Shown here piece by piece: positions 17,037-25,854 of a stretch of 64,000 nucleotides of DNA (positions are counted from its first letter, which is position 1; each line of letters opens with the position of its first letter). The notes beneath the pieces are model-generated. The model worked only from the letters and a program-made list of their open reading frames with translations. It was not told the origin of the DNA and did no database searches. The stretch spans positions 496,001 through 560,000 of the forward strand of contig NZ_QCYK01000003.1 in the NCBI RefSeq assembly GCF_003071345.1. Direction: 5' to 3'. This DNA comes from Chitinophaga parva. GTDB taxonomy: Bacteria > Bacteroidota > Bacteroidia > Chitinophagales > Chitinophagaceae. The position numbers were made by a program, and so were the translations under genes.

Positions 17037-18647
17037 ATGACCATTAAAAAACCGGCTTCGCTCACCCTGGCGATGGCCTTTTTATGCGGCTACGCCCATG
17101 CACAGGCGCCTACCTTACAAACCGCCGTACACAATGCCGTACAACGCGCTTACGCTGCCAGCGTGCGCATCTTCCCGTACGATTCCGTTACCAACATGCA
17201 AACGGGCGCTCCGTTCAGTGGCGTAGTGGTCACCGCGGATGGCTTCATCCTCACCGCTGCCCACGTGTGTGAGCCGGGACACATTTACAAAGTAAATTTC
17301 CCCAATGGCACCAGCGTAAATGCAAAAGGCTGCGCGCAAATAGCGCTGGACCATATTGCGCCGGATGTGGCCACCATGCGCATCCTGCCCGCGGGGCAGT
17401 ACCCGTTTGCCGCAATGGGGCGCACAGACGCAGTAAAAACAGGAGAACCCTGCATCAGCATTGCCTGCCCTGAAAGCCTGTTCAATCCTTTGCCCACGTT
17501 GCGTTTTGGCCGCATCGGCGCATTACAGAACGAAAAGGGGTTTATGGTCTCCACCTGCATCATGGAGCCCGGTGATTCCGGCGGCCCTTTGTTTGACCTG
17601 ATGGGGCGCGTGATAGGCCTGCATAGCGCTGTAGATACCATAGAAGCACACAACTTTGAAGTGCCGGTAGACCTGTACCGCCGCTACTGGACAGCATTAC
17701 AGCACGATACCACGTACCGCGCATATCCCACCACTATGGATGCTGTGCCGGCAGAGGACAAAGCAGACAGCATCCGGTATTTTACCTCCCTGAAAGCCAG
17801 TGCCCCGGCTTTGCCCCGTGCGCTGGTAAGCCTTTACAGCAACAAGTCCGGGCGCGCTGCAGGCACCTTATTTGGCGGGCGGCTTATCGTCAGCAAAAGC
17901 TCGCAGGTAGGAGATACCGTGTGGTTGTTAAAAGGTAAAAAGCGTATGCCCGTGCACGTTATACGCAGGGATAAGGCAAATGACCTGGTACTGTTGGAAG
18001 CAACAGGAACGCAGGAAGGCGGGCTGCCCTTGCTGCCAACGGCCGCCCTGCCGGAACCGGGCACTTTCCTGTGGACGCCCGTTGCAGACGGTAAGCCCCT
18101 GCAAAGCATTATGGGCGCTGCACCTTACGAAGTGTTCAAATTCTTCAGCGCCGGCAGCCTGGGTGCCATGTGCGGACGGAACCTGCCGTTAAAGTTTACG
18201 ATGGTGAAGCCCGGCTCCGTGGCGGACAAGGCCGGCCTACGGGCAGGTGACGTGCTGCGCGAGATCAACGGTGCCCCGGTGAAGGAAGCTATGGATTTTG
18301 GCAGCCAGCTCATGGGCTGCTGGCCGGGGGATACCGTACACTTTGTGTTGCAGCGCGGCGACAGCAGTTTTGCTACGAGCGTAGTCCTGGCGGTGCGCAC
18401 GTTTGATGTGCCCAACCATGCGTCGGAACATGTGGCCGGTGGCTTCAGTAAGATCCGGGACGGGTTTAAGGATAAAGTATTCTCCCACGATGCGGTGGTA
18501 ACGCCGGAAAACTGTGGTGGGCCGGTGTTTGGGCCGGATGGCGTTTTCTGCGGTATCAACATCGCAAGGCATAGCCGGGCCAGTGTGCTGGTCATGCCGG
18601 CCAGTGTGATCTATACTTTTATTGGTGATGCGGCTGTAACCAGGTAA
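17037..18647 (+). CDS. HtrA-like serine protease with a second, degenerate protease half and PDZ domain
   Basis: A 536-aa exported protein (signal peptide ending AHA). Residues 30-230 form a trypsin-like domain with a full triad: His76 in LTAAHVCE, Asp110 in PDVATMR and Ser181 in PGDSGGP. From about 265 a second trypsin-like domain begins (GTLFGGRLIVSKSS), is interrupted by a PDZ domain (about 385-455: VKPGSVADKAGLRAGDVLREING) and resumes with PENCGGPVFGPDG. In this half the His position reads SKSS and the Ser position is Cys, so it should not act as a serine protease. It probably serves in envelope protein quality control. The 3' end overlaps the convergent hydrolase gene by 29 nt. Confidence 0.85.
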   Translation: MTIKKPASLTLAMAFLCGYAHAQAPTLQTAVHNAVQRAYAASVRIFPYDSVTNMQTGAPFSGVVVTADGFILTAAHVCEPGHIYKVNFPNGTSVNAKGCAQIALDHIAPDVATMRILPAGQYPFAAMGRTDAVKTGEPCISIACPESLFNPLPTLRFGRIGALQNEKGFMVSTCIMEPGDSGGPLFDLMGRVIGLHSAVDTIEAHNFEVPVDLYRRYWTALQHDTTYRAYPTTMDAVPAEDKADSIRYFTSLKASAPALPRALVSLYSNKSGRAAGTLFGGRLIVSKSSQVGDTVWLLKGKKRMPVHVIRRDKANDLVLLEATGTQEGGLPLLPTAALPEPGTFLWTPVADGKPLQSIMGAAPYEVFKFFSAGSLGAMCGRNLPLKFTMVKPGSVADKAGLRAGDVLREINGAPVKEAMDFGSQLMGCWPGDTVHFVLQRGDSSFATSVVLAVRTFDVPNHASEHVAGGFSKIRDGFKDKVFSHDAVVTPENCGGPVFGPDGVFCGINIARHSRASVLVMPASVIYTFIGDAAVTR

Positions 18648-19557
18648 CGAGTGCAGGTACAAACGCATCCTGCCGGTCAATGAACAAGGTATGCGAGGCA
18701 TGTTCCAGGTATTGGAGGTGGCCTTTGCCGGCAATTTTTGCTACCGCGGCCACCTGCGCCGGGGAGTACAATCCGTCATCTTTTCCATACAGGGCATACA
18801 ACGGCATGCCGGCGGCAGTTAAGCGCCGCAGGTCCGGCAGGATGTTGATATGCGTATAATGTTCCGTTTCAAAAAAAGTGTTGATGGCCCGGTCGTTCTG
18901 GGTGCCGGAAATGCGCTGGTAGGTGGCGTTGCTGTCCAGCTGCCGGTACAGGGCGCGGGCCTGTGCAGTGGGCTGCGGCGTGGCAAAGTAGCCGTTCTGC
19001 GATGCATTGCGGAAGCAGGCCTTGCGAAAGGCCATGGAATAGGGATCCAGCCTTTCAACCGTGTCCAGCGCATGCAGGCGGGCGGTATCGTGCGTGGCCA
19101 TGTAATGGGCACGGCTGCTCCGCAGGATGGTTTGATAGGTTTCCTGGAGGTTGAGCAGGGCGCTGATCAGCACCAGGCGCTGCACCTGGTCGGGATGCTG
19201 CACGGCAAACCGGGTGGCCACAATACCGCCAAAGCTCATAGCCAGTAAGGTGGCCTTTTGCAGGTGATACTGGTGGTACAGGTTCTCCAGGTCTGCAAAG
19301 GTTTGTGTGAAATTATACTGCGCACTGTCTGCCGCGGAACGGCCTTCCCCGCGGCGGTCGTAGGCAATCACGTAAAAGCCGCTGTCGGCCAGTCTTTGCG
19401 CGGTAGTAAGCTCAAAGGCCATGGCACTGCTGCCAGGACCTCCGTGGATAAAGATCAGCGCCGGGTTACCGGGTTGGCCAAAGGCTTTGCTGTAAATGGA
19501 TTGCGCGGGCAGCCATGCTGCGGGAAAGAGCAGGAGGAGGGTCAATAAGTACTTCAT
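18619..19557 (-). CDS. Exported alpha/beta hydrolase
   Basis: A 312-aa alpha/beta-hydrolase with a signal peptide (MKYLLTLLLLFPAAWLPA). The oxyanion loop HGGPGSS lies at about 38-44, the nucleophile elbow AMSFGG places Ser108, the acid lies in YGKDDGLYS and the catalytic His in EHASHTLF near the C-terminus. HGGPG plus this order resembles proline iminopeptidase/esterase members. The substrate is not predictable. It stands alone and is convergent with the protease gene, overlapping its 3' end by 29 nt. Confidence 0.85.
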   Translation of the reverse strand: MKYLLTLLLLFPAAWLPAQSIYSKAFGQPGNPALIFIHGGPGSSAMAFELTTAQRLADSGFYVIAYDRRGEGRSAADSAQYNFTQTFADLENLYHQYHLQKATLLAMSFGGIVATRFAVQHPDQVQRLVLISALLNLQETYQTILRSSRAHYMATHDTARLHALDTVERLDPYSMAFRKACFRNASQNGYFATPQPTAQARALYRQLDSNATYQRISGTQNDRAINTFFETEHYTHINILPDLRRLTAAGMPLYALYGKDDGLYSPAQVAAVAKIAGKGHLQYLEHASHTLFIDRQDAFVPALVTWLQPHHQ

Positions 19558-19660
19558 GAAAGGAGAGGGTGTTTTAGAATGGGCTTTGTAAATGCAAATT
19601 ATATAAATGCATGAGATTCCGGAAAACTTCCTTATTTTTCAAAGCAGAAAATTTCCACGC

Positions 19661-20803
19661 ATGAAAAAACACGCATCAAAGATAGCCGGCATAGCGGCGC
19701 TGGGACTGCTGCCTTTTAACAGCCTTTCCGCGCAAACCGCTCCCAAACCCAATGCCAGCGAGCCTTACCTCATCCTGGGCACTTACACGAACGGCAACAG
19801 CAAGGGCATCTACGTCTACAAATTCAACACCCAGACCGGTGATGCTACGGAAGTAAGTCATGCGGAAACTTCCAACCCGTCTTTCGTAAGCATTTCCCCG
19901 GATCAGCATTATGTATACGCAGTAAATGAAGACAAGGGCCCCGGCTCCGTTACATCCTTTTCCTTTGACCATGCCAGCGGCACGCTCAAAGAGATCAACA
20001 AACTGCCTTCCGAAGGTGAATCGCCTTGCTATGTAGCCACAACACACAACGGCAAGTTCATTGCCGTAGCTAATTACAGCAGTGGTACCTACGCGGTGTA
20101 TCCTGTAAGCAATGGACACATTGGTGCGCCGGTAGAAAAACTGGCTGATGAAGGCACCGGCCCTAATAAAGACCGCCAGGAAAAGGCACACGCGCATGCG
20201 ACCATCTTTTCACCGGACAATAAATTCATGTTCGTCAATGACCTGGGCACAGACAAGATCATGGTGTACCACTTCAATGACGCCACCGGCAAACTTACTG
20301 CTGCCAAGCCACCTTTTGTAAGCGTGGAGCCGGGCGCAGGCCCCCGCCACCTGGTGTTTGACAAAAGCACCAAATTTGCCTACCTGATGACGGAAATGGG
20401 CGGCAAGGTGATCGTATTCCAGTACAACAATGGCCAGTTCAGGGAAATACAAACCATTTCCAGCCACCCGGCAGATTTTAAAGGAGAGAAGGGCTCGGCA
20501 GATATTCACCTTTCCCCGGATGGCAGATTCCTGTATGCGTCTAACCGCGGCGATGCCAACTCCATCGCCATTTTTAAGCGCGATGCAGCCACCGGAAAGC
20601 TTACCAGCATTGGTTTTGAGCCTACGAAGGGCATCATGCCCCGCAACTTCAACTTTGACCCCAGCGGTAACTTCCTGCTGGTGGCCCACCAGGCCAGCAA
20701 TGACGTGGTGATCTTCAAAGTGAACAAACAAACCGGTGCGCTAACGGACACGGGTAAACGCATTAAAGTGGGTAGCCCCGTTTGCGTGCAATGGATCAGA
20801 TAA
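19661..20803 (+). CDS. Lactonase family protein (6-phosphogluconolactonase-like beta-propeller)
   Basis: A 380-aa exported seven-bladed propeller of the lactonase family (PF10282), related to YbhE-type 6-phosphogluconolactonase. Start chosen at 19661 (MKKHASKIAGIAALGLLPF, cleavage near LSA-QT), because 18 upstream codons are not signal-like. Typical blade sequences are visible: LGTYTNGNSKGIYVYKF, NPSFVSISPDQHYVYAVNE, AHATIFSPDNKFMFVNDLGTDKI, GPRHLVFDKSTKFAYLMTE and PRNFNFDPSGNFLLVAHQ. Export to the periplasm argues for a sugar lactone substrate outside the cytoplasm rather than the pentose phosphate pathway. A strong terminator follows. Confidence 0.88.
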   Translation: MKKHASKIAGIAALGLLPFNSLSAQTAPKPNASEPYLILGTYTNGNSKGIYVYKFNTQTGDATEVSHAETSNPSFVSISPDQHYVYAVNEDKGPGSVTSFSFDHASGTLKEINKLPSEGESPCYVATTHNGKFIAVANYSSGTYAVYPVSNGHIGAPVEKLADEGTGPNKDRQEKAHAHATIFSPDNKFMFVNDLGTDKIMVYHFNDATGKLTAAKPPFVSVEPGAGPRHLVFDKSTKFAYLMTEMGGKVIVFQYNNGQFREIQTISSHPADFKGEKGSADIHLSPDGRFLYASNRGDANSIAIFKRDAATGKLTSIGFEPTKGIMPRNFNFDPSGNFLLVAHQASNDVVIFKVNKQTGALTDTGKRIKVGSPVCVQWIR

Positions 20804-20830
20804 GGACATCGCTTACTAACCCATATAAAA

Positions 20831-20868
20831 AATCCCGCTCTCTTTCCTGGAGCGGGATTTCTTTTTTT
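20831..20868. terminator. Bidirectional intrinsic terminator
   Basis: AATCCCGCTC (20831-20840) pairs perfectly with GAGCGGGATT (20850-20859) around a 9-nt loop. It is followed by TTCTTTTTTT on the plus strand and preceded by a run of A, which is T on the minus strand. It lies between the converging lactonase and AHSA1 genes and should end both transcripts. Confidence 0.9.
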
Positions 20869-20882
20869 GCGGCCGTGAAGCC

Positions 20883-21296
20883 CTATTGCTTTTCCGTATA
20901 ATTTTTAAAGTTGTCCAGTATGGACTGCCAGCCAGCCTGCTGCTGCTCCAGGCTGTGCGTGTCTTCCGCTTCAAAGGTGGTTTCAACATGAATGCCTTCC
21001 GGTGTGGGCGTAAAAAGCGTGTTCACTTTGCGGTTGTCTCCCATGGTGTAGGCAATGCGTTTGTTCTGCTCCACCACGTCGTACACTCCGCCAAAATCGA
21101 ACCCAAAGCTGCCGTCTTTGGCTTCCATGCGGTAGTTGAATTTGCCACCGGGCTTCAGGTCGTTGAAAGCCACGGGTGTGTGCCAGTCTGGTGAGGCGGC
21201 GTTCCAGCGGGTGACATGGTCAGGATTGTTCCAGTATTCCCAAACTTTTTCTGCGGGTGCGTTTACCGTGTTCGCAACGGTGATAAGCGTAGCCAT
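20883..21296 (-). CDS. SRPBCC/AHSA1 domain protein
   Basis: A 137-aa START-like small-ligand-binding protein of the AHSA1/polyketide cyclase group. It begins MATLITVANTVNAPAEKVWEYW, with the family's KVWEYWNNPDHVTRWNAASPDWHTP, PGGKFNYRMEAKDGS and C-terminal QQAGWQSILDNFKNY. The open frame runs 41 codons further upstream, but the ATG at 21296 gives the standard N-terminus. Members bind hydrophobic ligands; no ligand can be assigned. It is single-gene and divergent from the flavoprotein gene. Confidence 0.85.
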   Translation of the reverse strand: MATLITVANTVNAPAEKVWEYWNNPDHVTRWNAASPDWHTPVAFNDLKPGGKFNYRMEAKDGSFGFDFGGVYDVVEQNKRIAYTMGDNRKVNTLFTPTPEGIHVETTFEAEDTHSLEQQQAGWQSILDNFKNYTEKQ

Positions 21297-21460
21297 AATT
21301 TGTAAGTTTTTCGGTGAGATTGACGATACAAACTTACAACGGTTGCCGCAGGTGGAAGCAGGGGAAATGTGACAAGATCCGGGGGGCGTTATGACACAAA
21401 TTCCGTATCTTCTCACCACCTGGAAGCAATCGTAAGCTACCGGGCTAAACGCTATACCCC

Positions 21461-22588
21461 ATGCAGGATACTCCTACGCTGATCATAGGCGCCAGCTTTG
21501 CCGGACTGGCCACTGCCGCGGCTTTACAGCGCCGGGGGCTGCCCTTTGTTCTTATTGAAAAAGCCGCGGGCGTGGGCGCGCCCTGGCACCAGCATTACGA
21601 GCGCCTGCACCTGCATACCCACAAGGAATTTTCGCACCTGCCTTTCCGGAAGTTTCCTGCTGCAACACCGCGCTATCCCAGCCGCCAGGAGGTGGTGGAT
21701 TACCTGGAAGATTATGCACGCGCCCTGCAACTGCAGCCCCTTTTTGATACGGAAGCACTTTCTATTACTTACAAAGACGGGCGCTGGTTTACCGCCACGG
21801 ACCAGCGCACGTTTGTGTCTGATAATCTGGTGATGGCAACGGGCGCTTTCAGCAAACCCCGGCCAGTGGCCTTTCCTGGCTTGTCGTCCTTTACCGGTGA
21901 CGTCATGCATAGCCATGAGTACCGGAATGCAAAAGCATATGCGGGCAAGGCCGTACTGGTGGTGGGATTTGGCAACTCCGCGTGTGAGATTGCAATGGAC
22001 CTGGCGGAGCAGGGCGCTAAACCCGCCATGGCCGTACGTTCGCCGGTAAATATTGTGCCGCGGGACGTACTGGGTGTGCCGGTAGTGACCCTCAGCTGGA
22101 TGATGCGCAACCTTTCACCCCACGTGGCAGACGCAATCAGTGCTCCCCTCATGCACCTGCTTATTGGCGATGTGCAGGACCTGGGCCTGCAGGCCATGCC
22201 TTATGGACCGTTGGAGCAAATACAGCGGGACGGCAAAGCCCCTGTGCTGGACATGGGCGTAGTACGCATGATCCGGCGCGGGCAGATCGGGATCTATGAT
22301 GACGTGGACCACCTGGAAGGGCACACTGTATTTTTCAAAGGAGGAGAAGCGGCCCGCTTTGATGCGATCATTGCAGCCACCGGGTACGAACCTAATCATA
22401 AGGAACTGCTGCAAGTAGGGCCGGAGCGCTTTGATGACCTGCGCAATCCGGTAAGTAAGCAGGCCTACTTTGGCAAAGATGGCTTATACTTCTGTGGCTA
22501 CTGGATCAGTCCCACCGGGCAGATACACGAGATCAGCAGTGATGCCCTCAGTATTGCGGCAGCCATCGCAAAAAAGGCTGGCCATTGA
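21461..22588 (+). CDS. FAD-dependent monooxygenase (flavin monooxygenase/YUCCA-like)
   Basis: A 375-aa two-dinucleotide-binding-domain flavoprotein. The FAD-binding loop is IIGASFAGLATA (residues 8-19) and the NADPH-binding loop GFGNSACEIAMDLAEQG (about 168-184). Motifs typical of class B monooxygenases lie in between (HYERLHLHTHK, YPSRQEVVDYLEDYA, VMATGAFSKPRPVAFPG), and ATGYEPNH is the C-terminal family motif. The first glycine loop reads GASFAG rather than GAGxxG, which is seen in some members. It could oxidise nitrogen- or sulphur-containing metabolites; the substrate is unknown. Its stop is 12 bp from the stop of the convergent dGTPase gene. Confidence 0.85.
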   Translation: MQDTPTLIIGASFAGLATAAALQRRGLPFVLIEKAAGVGAPWHQHYERLHLHTHKEFSHLPFRKFPAATPRYPSRQEVVDYLEDYARALQLQPLFDTEALSITYKDGRWFTATDQRTFVSDNLVMATGAFSKPRPVAFPGLSSFTGDVMHSHEYRNAKAYAGKAVLVVGFGNSACEIAMDLAEQGAKPAMAVRSPVNIVPRDVLGVPVVTLSWMMRNLSPHVADAISAPLMHLLIGDVQDLGLQAMPYGPLEQIQRDGKAPVLDMGVVRMIRRGQIGIYDDVDHLEGHTVFFKGGEAARFDAIIAATGYEPNHKELLQVGPERFDDLRNPVSKQAYFGKDGLYFCGYWISPTGQIHEISSDALSIAAAIAKKAGH

Positions 22589-22600
22589 GGTGCGTTGGCA

Positions 22601-23971
22601 TCAGATCGTCATGCCGATATCAATCCCCTGGATCTTGCGGTACAGGTCCGTTGCATAATTATCCGTCATGCCGGATACATAATCCAATACGCCCATTACT
22701 TTTTTATACGTGCTTTCCTGCTCATACAGGAACTGGGAGGGTATCAGCTGGATAGCCTTTTTATCTGCCTTGGTACGCTTTCCCGCATCCATCGTCACCG
22801 GGGGAATGAAGTGGGAGAGGAGCTTGTACATTACGTTATAACCCGCGTTCTCGATCTCCACTACGGCACGATGATTATAGATATTATGCAGGGAAAAATC
22901 CATGATGGCCTGCAATCCTTTACTTTCTTTTTTGATCGCATCAAACAGCGGCTGGGTGGCACTTCCATCCAGATAGCTATCTATGTTTTCCTGGTAAATG
23001 TGGATGGACCGCTTGGTCAGCTCAGCAATGCACTTGGCGCGCAGGTAAGACACCTGGTCGTTCTTATCGCTGATGTTATCCAGTTGTTTTTGCACGTAGG
23101 CCATATCCCCGGGAGCCAGGGATGCCACGAGGCTGCACAGCATATCCATGCAGGCAGTATGTTCTATGATGTGGAGCCGGTGCGCATCTTCCAGGTCAAT
23201 GATATTATAGCAAATATCATCTGCCGCTTCCACCAGCCATACAAACGGGTGACGGCGAAAGATAAGCGGGTCCCGCGATTCCACCTGCATCAATGTGGCT
23301 TCTGCAATGCGGGAAAATGCATCCGCCTCCGATTGGAAGAAACCAAACTTCTTGCGATGGATGAACTTTTTATCGTTGGCAATGGACTCACAGGGATACT
23401 TGGCAATAGCGGAAATGGTAGAGTGCGTGAGCTTTAGCCCGCCTTCCGACTTGCCGTTTTGCTGCTGTGTTAAGATCCGTACCGCATTGGCATTGCCTTC
23501 AAAGTTCACCAGGTCTGCCCATTCCTTGTCCGTGAACAAATGTTTGAGATCACTTTCATGCTTGCGGAAATAACTGGAAATGGCATCCTCGCCGGAATGC
23601 CCAAACGCCGGATTGCCAATGTCGTGGCAAAGACAGGCCGCTGCAATTACATTGTACAGGCTGTATTTGTAAAATTCTTTACTGTCGTCCGTGAGATGGG
23701 ATGCAAAACGCTCACAGATAAATTCGCCAATGGACGTGCCCAGGGAACGCCCTACAGACGCCACTTCCAAGGAGTGGGTAAGCCGGTTGTGCACAAACAC
23801 GCTGCCGGGTAAGGGGAATACCTGCGTCTTATTCTGCAGCCTGCGGAAAGCGGAAGAAAAAATAATGCGGTCAAAGTCGCGCTGGAACGCACTCCTGGTC
23901 TCGCCGGCGCTTTTATAGTTAGTGTTGGAACTGCCGATGCGTTTATCTGAGTACAGCCTGTTTAGATCCAT
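22601..23971 (-). CDS. dgt: Deoxyguanosinetriphosphate triphosphohydrolase
   Basis: A 456-aa HD-domain dNTP triphosphohydrolase. It removes triphosphate from dGTP and related dNTPs and so influences dNTP pools and phage DNA synthesis. Family motifs in order are AFQRDFDRIIFSSAFRRLQNKTQ (about 29-51), HNRLTHSLEVA (first metal His), CLCHDIGNPAFGHSGE (HD pair), then a long C-terminal helical half with AADDICYNIIDLEDAHRL. Length agrees with the bacterial type 2 dGTPase group. It is monocistronic, and its upstream region is shared with the divergent TetR gene. Confidence 0.93.
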   Translation of the reverse strand: MDLNRLYSDKRIGSSNTNYKSAGETRSAFQRDFDRIIFSSAFRRLQNKTQVFPLPGSVFVHNRLTHSLEVASVGRSLGTSIGEFICERFASHLTDDSKEFYKYSLYNVIAAACLCHDIGNPAFGHSGEDAISSYFRKHESDLKHLFTDKEWADLVNFEGNANAVRILTQQQNGKSEGGLKLTHSTISAIAKYPCESIANDKKFIHRKKFGFFQSEADAFSRIAEATLMQVESRDPLIFRRHPFVWLVEAADDICYNIIDLEDAHRLHIIEHTACMDMLCSLVASLAPGDMAYVQKQLDNISDKNDQVSYLRAKCIAELTKRSIHIYQENIDSYLDGSATQPLFDAIKKESKGLQAIMDFSLHNIYNHRAVVEIENAGYNVMYKLLSHFIPPVTMDAGKRTKADKKAIQLIPSQFLYEQESTYKKVMGVLDYVSGMTDNYATDLYRKIQGIDIGMTI

Positions 23972-24055
23972 TGGGTCAGACGAAGTTTGGCCGAAAGTAA
24001 ATAAAAAGAATGGAATGAATTAAGACGTTGATTACCAATCCGGGTGAAAATATAT

Positions 24056-24086
24056 TTTGTAAGTAAATAAACGTTTACTTACTTTG
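24056..24086 (+). promoter_or_regulatory. Promoter with TetR operator
   Basis: A near-perfect 24-bp palindrome spans 24061-24084, centred on AAACGTTT, with outer arms AAGTAA and TTACTT and a single mismatch. It lies inside a candidate promoter: TTTG at 24056-24059, a 19-nt spacer, and TTACTTTG at 24079-24086 (one mismatch to TAnnTTTG). The ATG of the regulator follows 8 nt later, so the transcript would be almost leaderless. Binding here would block the promoter, fitting autorepression by the adjacent TetR protein. Confidence 0.7.
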
Positions 24087-24093
24087 CCGGATC

Positions 24094-24690
24094 ATGAGAC
24101 CTAAAAACACCGCAAAAGAAGACGCGATCCGCAGCATTGCCATGCAGATGATCCAGGAAGAAGGCCTGGAAAATCTGAGCATGCAACGCCTGGCCAAGGC
24201 GGCCAACGTATCGCCGCGGACCATTTATATCAAATATGAGAACAAGGAAGACCTGCTCATCAAGCTCTATGTGGATGAGGCCCTGGGTAAGTATGAAGCC
24301 GCCGTACTGGAGGGTTTCAGTGAAGGGATGGCCTTTGCCGAAGGCGTGCACAAACTCTGGAGCAATGGGTTCCGCTTTCTCACCAGGCACCGTGAATACT
24401 TTGCCATTATGCAGTATGGCAAGTCATCGCCCCTGCTCAATAAAGCCTACCAGGAGCGTGGCATTATCCAGGGCAGCTATTTCCAGCCCATCCACCGCTT
24501 CCTGGACCGGCATGCAAAAGCCGGCACTATCCATAGATTTCCCGATGAAGTAAGGCGGGCCCTGTTGTTCTCGCCCGTGATGGAGCTGGTGAGTGAATAT
24601 TTCGACTACCAGGACAGGCCAAAGCAGCTCATCACGGAAAAACTGCTGAAACAGGCTTGTGACACAGTGATCAAAGGAATGCTTAAATAA
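24094..24690 (+). CDS. TetR-family transcriptional repressor
   Basis: A 198-aa TetR-family regulator. The N-terminal helix-turn-helix covers about residues 10-55 (AIRSIAMQMIQEEGLENLSMQRLAK then VSPRTIYIKYENKEDLL). The C-terminal ligand domain is all-helical and unspecific. It is the first gene of a two-gene operon: the monooxygenase gene starts 3 bp after its stop. A 24-bp palindrome overlaps its promoter. The likely role is to repress itself and the monooxygenase until a ligand, perhaps the monooxygenase substrate, binds. Confidence 0.92.
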   Translation: MRPKNTAKEDAIRSIAMQMIQEEGLENLSMQRLAKAANVSPRTIYIKYENKEDLLIKLYVDEALGKYEAAVLEGFSEGMAFAEGVHKLWSNGFRFLTRHREYFAIMQYGKSSPLLNKAYQERGIIQGSYFQPIHRFLDRHAKAGTIHRFPDEVRRALLFSPVMELVSEYFDYQDRPKQLITEKLLKQACDTVIKGMLK

Positions 24691-24693
24691 AAA

Positions 24694-25854
24694 ATGATGA
24701 ACCCTGTTAACAACAAACGCATTGCCATTGTGGGCGGTGGCCCCGGTGGCCTCACCCTGGCCCGCCTGCTGCTGCCGGGCGGCGCTGCTGTAAAGGTATA
24801 TGAAAGGGACGTGAGCCGCAGTGTAAGGGTGCAGGGTGCCACGCTGGACCTGCATGATGAAAGCGGCCTCGCAGCCCTGCGCAAAGCCGGTCTCATGGCG
24901 GCTTTTGAACAGCACTACCGCCCCGGTGCAGATCACATGCGCGTAGTGGACAAGCACGGCGTGATCCGTTTTGATGAAATGGCCGGCCCCACGGAGGGCG
25001 TGTATTTCCGCCCGGAAATAGACCGCGGTCCTTTACGCAACCTGTTACTGGATTCCCTGCAGGAAGATACCGTGGTGTGGAACAGCCACTTCCAGGATAT
25101 GCAGGCGGAAGGCAAAGGTTGGCGCTTACATTTTAAGAACGGTACCAGCGCTTATGCGGATATCGTGATCGGGGCGGATGGCGCTAATTCCAGGTTGCGC
25201 CCTTATCTCACGGACATTGTTGCTTTTTACTCCGGCTACACCGCTATTGAAGGGGCGGTGTACGACTCCGCCAAGAACGTACCGGTACTGCATACGCTGC
25301 TGCACGGGGGGAAGATCTTTGCCCTGGGTGATGACAAGACGCTGGTCTTAAGTTCCAAAGGTGATGGCAGCCTGGTATTTTATACGGGGTTTAAAGCGCC
25401 GGAGAACTGGGTAAAGGAAAATGGTTTGGATCTCAATGATAAGGCACAGATGAAGGCATGGTTCCAGGAAGCCTTTGCCGGCTGGGATGCGCTATGGTTG
25501 CCACTTTTTGAGCAGTCTGCCGGTAGCTTCATTGCGCGCCCGCTGTATTGCATGCCGCTGGACCAGCACTGGCAAAGCCAGCCCAATCTTACGTTGCTGG
25601 GGGATGCGGCCCACCTCATGCCTCCATATGCCGGCGAGGGTGTGAACATGGCGATGCTGGATGCATTGGAACTTAGTGCATGCCTGCTCGATCCCGCCTT
25701 CCACACGGCACACGAAGCCATTGCCGCTTATGAAAGACAGATGCTGACCCGCGCATCGGCCACTGCGCAAATGACATTGGAACAAACAGATGCCTTGCAC
25801 AGGGAAGGAAACCTGCAGTACATGCTGGATATGTTTGACCCGGAGAAACAATAA
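24694..25854 (+). CDS. TetX-like FAD-dependent monooxygenase
   Basis: A 386-aa class A flavoprotein monooxygenase. The FAD loop is IAIVGGGPGGLTLA (residues 10-23), the second motif VIGADGANSRLRPYL, and the FAD-ribityl motif GDAAHLMPPYAGEGVNMAMLDA (about 302-323). QGATLDLHDESGLAAL and the adjacent pattern are close to Tet(X), the tetracycline-inactivating enzyme. Similar relatives in Chitinophagaceae act on other aromatic compounds, so antibiotic inactivation is only a possibility. It is co-transcribed with and probably repressed by the preceding TetR gene. Its stop codon overlaps the first bases of the heptamer repeat element. Confidence 0.87.
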   Translation: MMNPVNNKRIAIVGGGPGGLTLARLLLPGGAAVKVYERDVSRSVRVQGATLDLHDESGLAALRKAGLMAAFEQHYRPGADHMRVVDKHGVIRFDEMAGPTEGVYFRPEIDRGPLRNLLLDSLQEDTVVWNSHFQDMQAEGKGWRLHFKNGTSAYADIVIGADGANSRLRPYLTDIVAFYSGYTAIEGAVYDSAKNVPVLHTLLHGGKIFALGDDKTLVLSSKGDGSLVFYTGFKAPENWVKENGLDLNDKAQMKAWFQEAFAGWDALWLPLFEQSAGSFIARPLYCMPLDQHWQSQPNLTLLGDAAHLMPPYAGEGVNMAMLDALELSACLLDPAFHTAHEAIAAYERQMLTRASATAQMTLEQTDALHREGNLQYMLDMFDPEKQ

